NCBI RefSeq assembly: GCF_001858045.2
Contig: NC_031985.2
Coordinates: forward strand, 37,596,321-37,660,320
Direction: 5' to 3'
Length of the DNA: 64,000 nucleotides
From: Oreochromis niloticus
Lineage: Eukaryota; Chordata; Actinopteri; Cichliformes; Cichlidae
In this document: positions 55,482-64,000 of the stretch, piece after piece
Numbering within the stretch: position 1 is the first letter of the stretch
Layout of the letters: each line of letters begins with the position of its first letter
Notes under the pieces: generated by a model
Told to the model about the DNA's origin: nothing
What the model saw: only the letters and a program-made list of their open reading frames with translations
Database searches by the model: none
Translations under genes and position numbers: made by a program

Positions 55482-57299
55482 ATCGAGATCATGTGTTCAT
55501 GTGAGTCATGTCTTCACTCAACTATCAGAAAATGGTAAAAATCATTCATTAATGGCTATGCAACACTCAATAACTTTTTTGTACTCTAAAATGGCTTATG
55601 ACGTTGGAACTAAAGCAGAATGTGAGTTCAGTTGTCATAAAAAGTGGATTGATCAAAACCACAGCCGTTGTTTTACATTTTGTAAGCATTGTGGTCAGGT
55701 ATCACAATAAAGCGCATAATGAAAATGTGGTGTGATATTCTGTTCTTTTTAACTGAAGTTTGGAACTGGAGCTGGGCGAAATGGGACATAAACTTATCCT
55801 GATCATTTTTTCATATCAGTCAATACCAGTGTTGGGTAAGTTACTTTAAATTAGTAACTTAGTTACATTACTAGTTACTTCTCTAAAAAAGTAACTCAGT
55901 TACTTCAAGTTACTCGTTACTTTCAGAGTAACTAGTTACTAGGGAAAGTAACTTTGGTTTTACTCAGAATTCTCTTGTTAATGTGTTGCTTCCGTAACTG
56001 GATACCCAGCCAGACTGCCAGTCTTCTAGCTTGCTTACTTGCCACACGTGCACTGTGCCACCTACCAATAGAAAGGAAAAAATAATGCGCACATTTCCAC
56101 GAGAGAAATCCCACGCCTGGACCGTCGTTGACCGCCGCCATGATTCTAGCCTGCTTTTTACATCCAACACAAAAACTGCAGTCGTGGTGCTTTTGATTGT
56201 ACTCAGAACTTGGAAATTCTGCCTTCTGAATAGGAAGATGTAGGTAACACCAGACCGCAGATGAGCTGCATCCAGGGCTGGACTGGGACAAAACAATCGT
56301 CCCGGGCATTTTGACTAGAGACCGGCCCACCATTATAGGAAAAATCATAAAGCCTTTGAATGAAAACAAACACTGTTGTGACAGTGATGTACACTGTTCT
56401 GATGGTATATATGTATCAATCTATCAATCGTTTGTTGTAAGACTCAGATAATTTTTTTTTTTTTAAAGCGAGACATTTTAAATGAGAATCATAAAGAAAA
56501 GTATTTCCTTGTGCCCCCCTTTCCCTGTTAATGCCCTACCTGGCCCCCTGGCAACACTTTGCTAGACCCGCCCCTGCACAGTTACCAGCTCTCAGCTACG
56601 TAGAAAAGGATCCTGGTGTTATTTGTCTCTCAGAAACAGTTCATAACTTCCCTTCAACTCATTCATGTCACCTAAAAGGTAAACCTGTTTCTCCATCACC
56701 TGTTCAGCTCTAATGATTCAGTAAGGACATCTCCTGGTTTCATCTTCATGTTTCCCTCTCACCAGATAACCAAACCGATATCATGACCAGCAGCTTTACA
56801 GCTGTGGCTCCAGCAAACATCAGCTGATACTAGAAATTAATATTAAATAAATTCTAACAACAGCTGATCAAGCTTAAACGTGCTGCTGTTGTTTAACGTT
56901 TAACGTGACATCCGCTGGTTTCCTCTTTCTGGCACAAAGTGGGCGATAAATAAACAAGAGAGAAAAGCCGATCAGCTGATCATTGATCAGTTTCGTGATT
57001 GAAGTAGAAACGGGAGAGGAGAGAATGAGAGAAGAAGAGGCAGCTGTGCAGCTTCAGCTTTGTGTCTTTTTCATTGTAGCTGAAGTCCGGGACAAACTGT
57101 GTTCCTTTTCACCTCAGTACGAAACGCGTAATATTTTCTCTGAATACCAGACGATTCTGTTTTTTACTGGACGGTTGGCAACTCTAATAATTAACCGTAT
57201 GAACAAAATAAAGTTCAACATCAGTAACATAGCACCCACACAGCTGTATAGAAACTCCGTCATGCTAGCTAGCACGCAGTACGAAAATGTAAGCATACA

Positions 57300-60200
57300 G
57301 AAAATAAACTCCACCTAAACTTGGTTTATATCTGACCAAGATAGACTGCAGGTCATAACTTCTGACCTGACTAATTTCCAAGATGGCAGCGCGCACGGGT
57401 GCAGAGGCTCTTAGCTCTCCAGTTTGGTGCTCGTTTTTACTTCTACTGTGTATATTTTTAAATGTTTGCAACACTGCCATCTCTTACAGTCGCCAGAACC
57501 TAATTGACCTAGGTTTCAAATATAGTTTGTCTGTTTCTGGCGAATATCAGCGAACACACAACATCCTGGAGGAGATAGCGAGACCGCCAGTGTCACCGTG
57601 GATGGTCTGCCCGCCCAGCAAGCATACGAGGCGACGGAGGGAGAGAAAGCAGAAGAGGGGATGCCGGTCGGGCTCAGATGCTAGGCTACGCAAACAACCA
57701 CACCGGCCAGCACTACCGAGCCTTTTCGTATCGAACGCCAGATCCATCACCCACAAATTGGACGAATTGGAGCTACAGATAGCCACCACGAGCTTTGCAC
57801 GCAACTGCAGCATTATTCTTATTACGGAGTCGTGGCTTCACCCGCTGATTCCCGACGCTGCAGTCGAGTTAGCAGGCTGCACGCTACATCGGCACAACAG
57901 AAACAGCAACTCAGGTAAAAGCAGAGGAGGGGGGCTATGTGTTTACGTGCATAACGAGTGATGTTGTAACAGCAGGATCATTCACACACACTGTTCTCCT
58001 GATTTGGAGGTTCTGGCAGTCTCGTGCAGACCTTTTTACATCCCGAGGGAGTTTACAGTAGTTATTGTGATAGCTGTTTATATACCGCTGGATGCGACCG
58101 TCGGCACAGCTCTCAGCCTCTTGCTCAACACCATAAACAAACAACAGCTTGCCCACCCCAATGGGGTTTTTATTGTCGCCGGTGACTTTAACAAAGCATG
58201 CCTAAAGACTGTGCTTCCTAAATTTGTCCAGTTTGTGGACTTTGCTACGAGAGGAGAACACACTTTGGATCATGTCTATTCAAACATCAGGCATGCTTTC
58301 AGAGCGACACCCCTCCCCCACCTGGCTGGATCTGACCACCTCTGCATGTCCCTCACCCCCACTTACACCCCCCTGCTGAGAAAAACAAAGCCCCAGACAA
58401 AGACAATAAAAACCTGGCCTGAAGGAGCCCTCTCTCAACTGCAGGACTGCTTCTCAACTACTGTATGGGATTTATTCTCCAGCCACAACCTCCAGGAGTA
58501 CACGGACACTGTACTCTCGTACATCAGGAACTGTGTTGACAATGTCACCGTCAACAAAAGGGTCAGGGTGTTTCCAAATCAAAAACCCTGGATGAATAGC
58601 GAAGTGCAATCCCTCCTAAAAAGCCGCAACACTGCCTTCAAGTCAGGGGACAGGGCTGCATATAGGGCGGCCAGGGCAGACCTGAGTAGAGGCATCAGGA
58701 AAGCTAAGGCTGCCTATAGGAGGAGGATTGAAGATCACTTTGCTGACAACGACCCCAGAAAAATGTGGCAGGGGATCAATCACATTACCAACTACAGAAG
58801 CAATAACCAGGCGACATCTAGGATTGATGCCTCGCTGGCTGAGGATCTAAATCGTTTCTTCGCCCGCTTTGAGACGACCAGACCCTCAGCTGTCACACCA
58901 CTTCCACCCGCCCCCAGCACCGGCACACTAACACTTAGGGAGCATCAAGTGAGGTGTGTCCTAAGGTCAGTGAATCCCAGGAAGGCGGCAGGTCCTGATG
59001 GAATATGTGGAAAGGTTCTCAGAGCATGTGCTGACGAACTGACCGGAGTCTTCACTAAAATCTTCAACCTTTCCTTGTCATTAAACACCGTCCCGCCCTG
59101 CCTCAAAACCTCCACCATCATCTCCATCGCCAAGAAGACAGCTGTGGTCAGCCCAAATGATTACAGGCCTGTTGCACTTACGCCTGTAGTGATGAAGTGC
59201 TTTGAGAGACTGGTCTGTCAGCACATCAGGGCCAGTCTGCCTCCCACTTTGGACCCCCACCAATTTGCCTACAGGACTAATCGATCCACCGAGGACACTA
59301 TCACCATAGCGCTCCACACTGCACTGAGTCACCTGGAGCACAGAGGAAGCTATGTGAGAATGCTCTTTCTGGACTTCAGCTCAGCATTCAATCATATCAT
59401 CCCGGAGATCCTGGTCCAGAAACTGTCTCACCTGGGACTCTCCACCCCCATCTGCCTCTGGATCAAGGACTTCCTGACAAACAGACCACAGTCTGTCAGA
59501 CTCGGCCCCCACCTGTCCAGCACCATCACACTCAGCACCGGGTCTCCACAAGGATGTGTTCTGAGTCCCCTCCTGTTTACGCTCTACACATCCGACTGCT
59601 CCCCTACCCATCTCTCAAACACCATCATAAAGTTCGTGGATGACACCACTGTGGTTGGACTCATCTCAAGGGGGGATGAGTCGGACTACAGAGATGAGGT
59701 CAACAGACTGACTGAGTGGTGTTCAGTTAACAACCTCCAACTGAACACCACGAAAACTAAAGAACTCATCTTGGACTTCAGGAAGGGCAGAGCAGACCCG
59801 GCCCCACTTTACATTCACGGGAACCGTGTGGAGAGGGTACACTCCATGAGGTTTCTGGGCGTGCAGATCTCTGATGATCTCTCCTGGACTGCAAATACCA
59901 CTGCGGTGGTAAAAAAGGCCCAGCAGCGTCTCCACTTTCTGAGAGTGCTCAGGAGGAACAACCTGGAGGAGAGGCTGCTGGTGACATTCTACAGAGCCAC
60001 CATAGAGAGCATCCTAACGTACGGCATAACAACATGGTATGCAGGGTGCTCAGCTGCAGACAGGAAAGCACTGCAGAGGGTCATCAACACAGCCCAGAAG
60101 ATCACTGGCTGCTCTCTGCCCAGCCTGGAGGTCATTGCAAACTCTCGGTACCTCAGCAGAGCTGGCAATATCATCAAGGACCATTCTCACCCCAGCAATC

Positions 60201-60568
60201 AACTGTTTGAACTTTTACCGTCAGGCCGACGATACAGGTCACATAAAACCAGGACAAACAGATTCAGGGATAGCTTCTTTCCCAGAGCTATCACCGTTGT
60301 AAATAAGCACAAAAACAATTGAACCTGCTTAGCCATACCATACTGTCACTGTCATTATATTATGCTGCTATTCATACTGTCATACTGTCATTATATTAAT
60401 GCTGCTATCCTGTAAATATCATACTTACTTTTGTTGAGTACTTACGTTTGTTTTATTGTACCTTTTATATTTTACATTTATATTTATTATTGCATTTTGC
60501 ACCAAGGGAGTGGCACTCCAATTTCGTTGTACCCTGTACAATGACAATAAAGGCTATTCTAGTCTAAG
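57300..60568 (+). mobile_element. L2/CR1-like LINE, nearly full length
   Basis: Contains one long ORF2 with endonuclease and RT, interrupted once. The 3' end is TGTACCCTGTACAATGACAA then TAAAGGC and a short (TATTC)-like tail near 60568. The 5' boundary is uncertain (a 5' UTR of at least about 60 bp). Inserted in the hAT at 55827-60822. By conservation it is the youngest retroelement in the window. Confidence 0.88.
57383..60322 (+). pseudogene. LINE ORF2 (endonuclease plus reverse transcriptase), one nonsense codon
   Basis: A 980-codon frame starts at ATG 57383 and is broken only by TGA at 57959-57961, after VYVHNE. Order: basic N-terminal stretch (RRRRERKQKR, about residue 76), then the apurinic-type endonuclease (FVSNARSI, LITESWL, GDFN at about 267, SDH), then the RT with FLDFSSAFN (motif A, about 661), GSPQGCVLSPLLF (motif B), FVDDTT (about 750; motif C) and RFLGVQIS, then a C-terminal region with ILTYGITTWY. 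It nicks target DNA and primes cDNA synthesis. TGA replaces what is likely a Trp codon, so one transition would explain the lesion. Confidence 0.9.
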
Positions 60569-60830
60569 TTCAGTTCACCTGACACGCGGACCGGTGGCCG
60601 CTTCGGGTCTCTCCTCTTGCCTCCCTTTTCCTTCATCCACCTGCTGGCTTCCACCACTTGCTAATGCGATATCCACCACACGAAGTAACGAGTCTATCTA
60701 AATCCCAGTAACGAGTAACGCGTTCCTGGTTTTGGCATAATAACTAGTTACCGTGCTCGTTACCACAATAATAACGTAGTTACTGTAACGCGTTACTTAA
60801 TAACGCGTTAGTCCCAACACTGGTCAATAC

Positions 60831-61479
60831 TAATATGTAATACTGTATCACTACAGGTCAGTACAGGTGAGCCATCTGGGTCTTTCTTTTCAAGGTATTG
60901 GCTAATGAGTGAATGACACTCAGCTAATAAAGTTAAATATATTTATTGAAACAAAAAACAACATCACACAGCCATTTCAGAATTTGAGAATTTTAACAGT
61001 CCTTGTTTGCAAGTCCATAAACTCACAATTCGGTTCTTTTTAGTTTCTTCAGTTCAGGTATGTGTATGTCAAAAAGTTAGTGTTGTTAATAGTACTCAGA
61101 TGGTTTATTGCTTTGAGATCTGAAAAGCTTGTAATGTAGCTACAGAATCTGCAACGGCTGATCCTGAATCCTGACTTGCCACATGCGGATGAATTTGTCT
61201 CAGACTTCAAAAATAACAAACCCGACCTGCACAAGGGAGTGACTATTTCTGTGTTAGTTTAGATTAGCATAAGATTAGTGCACAGAGAGCTTCATAGAAT
61301 GCACACATACACAGAGCGAGTAAATAAAATATTGAACATGCCTAAGTAAATATATTTTTAAAGGTGCATTTAACCTGAAATTCTCACCAGATGTCGGTAA
61401 CAAGCCATCCAATCCACACGTGCAAAGAACAAACTACAGACGTCCATAAATTATAGGTAACAATGAGAAATTACCCAGA
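60831..61479. other. Unassigned region
   Basis: No gene recognised. Some strings (TGGTCAATACTAATATGTAA) may be the right side of an older element around the hAT. Confidence 0.3.
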
Positions 61480-62086
61480 AAAAAAGCTATTGAACACGCT
61501 TAATGAAATGTATTTATAACATCGTACAAAACCTTTGTTGGTGATGATAGCTTTAAGATGCCTCCTGTATTGCTCAGGTCTGGTTTTGGCCCATTGTTCT
61601 ACACAAAGCCTTCAGATCTTGAAGGTTTCATGGGCCCCTTCTATGAACTCTGAGACTTAGTTACAGTGTTGTATGCTAAAAACCGCCCCACACCATGTTA
61701 TTCCCACCTCCAAACGTCACTGTTGCTATGGTGTTTTTGGGGTGCAGTCAAATTTGGTCTCATCTGACCAGACTATATTGTCCCAGAATTTTACAGGCTT
61801 GTCTAAATCTTGTTCTGTAAACTTTAAATGTACTTGTGAGCATCCTTTTTCTTCAGCATTGGAGTCCTGCATGGTGAGCGTGGCTCAGTGCTTTACTTAT
61901 TGTTTGCTTTGAAACTATTGTATCTGCTAATTCCAGGTCTTTCTGTATCTCTCCACAACTGTTCCTTGGCTTTTGGACAACTCCTTTGACAATTCTTTTC
62001 ACTCCTCTGTCTGAAACCTTGCAAGGAGCACCTGGTCGTGTTCAGTTTATCATAAAATGATGTTCTTTCCACTTCTGGATTATGAT

Positions 62087-63126
62087 TAGGGATGGGTATC
62101 GAAAACCGGTTCTTGTTGAGAACCGGTTCCCACTGTTTCAATTCCTTGGAATCGTTTGCCATTTTTGCAAACGATTCCCTTATCGATTCCAGTCGCCCCG
62201 AATGACGTCACCACGTTGTGGAGCGTCGGAGCGTACCTGGCAGGAAACACGGCGCCTAAGCGGCTCAAACGCTTAAAAGTTTGTTTATACTTTACGAGAA
62301 CGGATGACAACAGGGCAACTTGCAATACTTGCAAAGTAGATATTTCATTAAGGGAGGAAACACTACGAATATGCAAAAGCATTTGCTCACAAAACACGCG
62401 ATGAACTTAAATGAATGTCTTTAATTCCGCTCCGGACTCGTGAATCTCAACCCAGCAGCAGCAGCAGTAACGTTTGCACGTCATCTCCCATTAATGCGGC
62501 AGGTAAATAATCAACTAACAGTGCATATTATGTTAGCGCGATCTGCTTTATTACAAAACCTGCCATTGTGCATTTAGGTGACCATGATGAGACAGACAGA
62601 CAGAGTCTGGCTGGCGCTCGCTGGCAGTTGTCGCTGCAGTCTACCGGTAGCGTCTCTTTTCAGGCCCGAATGTCACCGAGCAGTGACTAAGTTTGTGGTC
62701 AAAACCTTGCAGCCATTTGCCACAGCAGATGGTAAGTGAATGTGTTTAATTGTAGGCAGGGACATTACTGGATATTCTTGTGTAATTGCTACAGAATAAT
62801 TTATGTTATACTTTGTTATTGCTACAGAAGAATATTTATTTTATTATTTTACGTTTACAATTTTCCCCGGGGACCCTGTGACACCCCATTGAAGAGCCGT
62901 AGGCTGTGGATCTCTTAAGATCTCACTGTTGGGTTTGTAAGGCCATGTTACTCCTAAATTTCTATCTTGTTGAAAGAGAAGATATAAAACAGTTCTAAGC
63001 TAATTGACCTTAGTGTTCTCCTTTTTAAAAACAAGAATCGATAAGAGAATCGATAAAGAATCGAATCGTTAAACAGAATCGAAAATGGAATTGGAATCGT
63101 TAAAATCTTATCAATACCCATCCCTA
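62087..63126 (+). mobile_element. hAT element with BED-finger remnant (1,040 bp)
   Basis: Perfect 8-bp duplication ATTATGAT (62079-62086 and 63127-63134). Inverted ends TAGGGATGGGTAT. Near each end the word GAATCGTT or its inverse recurs. A broken BED zinc finger lies at 62260-62412. Removing it joins the Tc1 sequence cleanly. Confidence 0.95.
62260..62412 (+). pseudogene. BED-type zinc finger fragment of a hAT transposase
   Basis: LKRLKVCLYFTRTDDNRATC and NTCKVDISL give the CxxC half of a BED finger (aromatic YF, then C-x2-C). The His half, HLLTKH, is present at about 62380-62397 but in the next frame, so one frameshift separates the halves. The catalytic domain is absent. BED fingers bind the element's ends. 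Confidence 0.7.
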
Positions 63127-63507
63127 ATTATGATCCCAACAGCCCTTACTGTTACGGTCAGTATTGAAAAAATTCCTCTGTAGAAGATATACCTTATATT
63201 TTGCAACAATAAGTGCTGTGAGAAAGCTCATTGGTTTTACCCATCATGAGATGTTTTTTGAGACACCTTGGTAATGAGACCCTTTTTACAGACCATTGGT
63301 TGGGACTGAACCAGCTGATATTAGTTTGCACTGTCAGGATTGCTTTTTGACTACTGATAGATGTCATCTTGTGTGATGACTTTTGCACCTTACTCTCTTT
63401 ATGTGTTCAGTACTTTTTCCCTTTGTCATTTCTCATTTCCAGGTCGCTGCTCATGCGGTCGACCGGCCAGTCAGCTGAGCAGTTTTGCGTTCTTTTTCTA
63501 ACTTTAA

Positions 63508-63812
63508 CCTCCTAGGACCTGCCGTCCACATATGTGGACATCACATTTTGGGTTATTTAGACCAAAATACTCAATTTTGCTCTATATGGGCCTGATATCC
63601 ACTTACGAGGACATTATACTGCTACTGTTCTATCAAATTTTCAAATGAATATCCTCATTTGTGGCTCTTACTTTTCTTAAAAACAAAAATAAGGTAAAAA
63701 AAAAAAAAACATCTGGAAATTCTTTGTTTTTACATTCATTGGGCCCCAATATGCCCAAATATCAAAGAGAAATTAAAAATGCATGTCGTGGAAGAGTTCG
63801 GGTCTTAGGAGG
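63508..63812. mobile_element. MITE with TTAA duplication (305 bp)
   Basis: TTAA lies on both sides (63504-63507 and 63813-63816). Inverted ends CCTCCTAGGACC and, from the right, CCTCCTAAGACC. TTAA duplications mark piggyBac- or Kolobok-type elements. Subterminal palindromes CCACATATGTGG and AT-rich core; no coding content. Confidence 0.8.
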
Positions 63813-63917
63813 TTAATGCTCTTTTCGTTGTTGTATTTCGCCGTCTACTCGGTATATTTGTATTCTTTTCCTTTTCCTCATTTTTGTGATTTTTCGGACT
63901 TGTTTTCGACACTCGAC

Positions 63918-64000
63918 ATGACCCCAAGGCTCACCTACACCAGGGACTCCCTCATCCAGCTGCAGTCGCAGCTGCAACCCGGCCTCCGGCTTTTCCACTC
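63918..64000 (+). CDS. Start of a LINE-like ORF (partial at window edge)
   Basis: MTPRLTYTRDSLIQLQSQLQ and PGLRLF run off the edge. A short N-terminus with YTRDSLIQL resembles the opening of fish LINE ORF2 proteins as I remember them. Too short to be sure. Confidence 0.4.
   Translation, partial: MTPRLTYTRDSLIQLQSQLQPGLRLFH

Larger units (their letters stand above)
55827..60822. mobile_element. hAT element (4,996 bp with nested LINE)
   Basis: Perfect 8-bp duplication GTCAATAC (55819-55826 and 60823-60830). Ends CAGTGTTGGG, followed on both sides by runs of TAACT/GTTAC units (AGTTACTTCAAGTTACTCG; AACGCGTTACTTAATAACGC). Without the LINE it is about 1.7 kb and has no transposase. 56270-56580 looks like a further repeat inside it (GGGCTGGACTGGGACAAAAC…). 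The flanking GAGCTGGGCGAAATGGG (55773) hints that it sits in an older hAT. Confidence 0.9.
61480..63445 (-). mobile_element. Degraded Tc1-like element split by a hAT
   Basis: The minus strand holds a decayed Tc1-type transposase: CTTGGTAATGAGACCC-type subterminal sequence, the QQQVKTSSV-like start, the SDQTKFDCTPKTP-like stretch at about 61745 and the GVNNMVWG-like block at about 61700, all with shifts and stops. Edges are about 61480 and 63445, with no clean TA or inverted repeat left. The hAT at 62087-63126 cut it in two. A different subfamily from the others here. Confidence 0.7.
63446..64000 (+). mobile_element. LINE 5' end, running off the window, with MITE inside
   Basis: CTGCTCATGCGGTCGACCGG begins a GC-richer 5' UTR that resumes after the MITE at 63817 (ATGCTCTTTTCGTTG) and leads to an ATG at 63918. 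Identification as a LINE rests on the first residues and is tentative. Confidence 0.45.

Noticed and set aside
58078..59935. Minus-strand frames inside the LINE
   Set aside because: Shadows of the plus-strand ORF2.
1..64000. CRISPR array, bacterial operon or phage system
   Set aside because: Direct repeats here are microsatellites or transposon ends; spliced vertebrate exons show an animal genome.

Overview
This window is a teleost fish genome segment, probably from a percomorph and plausibly a cichlid. Three things point there: the spliced vertebrate exons, the L2-type LINE 3' tails and tRNA-derived SINEs common in those fish, and the great number of cut-and-paste DNA transposons. It contains no bacterial genes, rRNA genes or CRISPR arrays. 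Most open frames in the window are transposon fragments or chance frames.

The one recognisable host gene is on the minus strand. It is the 3' half of glcci1 (glucocorticoid-induced transcript 1, FAM117/GLCCI1 family). Four exons join in frame: 47794-47645, 47539-47329, 29637-29517 and 29428-29131 (stop at 29133-29131). The third intron is about 17.7 kb and is mostly transposons. Earlier exons probably lie beyond 64,000, and two small possible exons are at 50,612-50,639 and 50,331-50,393. The region from 1 to about 26,300 is downstream of the gene and looks like a repeat graveyard.

Layout. 1-5 kb: a near-complete Tc1-like element, a Penelope-like insertion with a 13-bp target duplication, and a hAT inside a Tc1 MITE. 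6.8-8.1 kb: an L2-like LINE end. 10.7-12.6 kb: an RTE fragment and a Penelope pair arranged as a large inverted repeat. 12.8-15.8 kb: an L1-like GC-rich 3' UTR (19-bp duplication) with an internally deleted Tc1 inside it. 16-26 kb: LINE, Penelope, Ty3/gypsy, SINE and Tc1 remnants. 29.6-47.3 kb (glcci1 intron): an R2/R4-type LINE holding a Penelope insertion and a hAT-within-hAT, a short LTR element with PBS, a two-gene PIF/Harbinger element, another hAT-like element and Tc1 relics. 48-64 kb: at least five hAT elements, a SINE, an almost intact L2/CR1-like LINE (one nonsense codon) inside a hAT, a degraded Tc1 split by a BED-finger hAT, and the start of another LINE interrupted by a TTAA MITE.

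The strongest results are exact target-site duplications and terminal repeats read directly from the bases. They date insertions relative to each other. The more novel points are the inverted-pair Penelope insertions with hammerhead-like motifs, the Harbinger element with a MADF/BESS companion gene, two hATs carrying homologous transposase scraps, and two Tc1 copies with the same frameshift.
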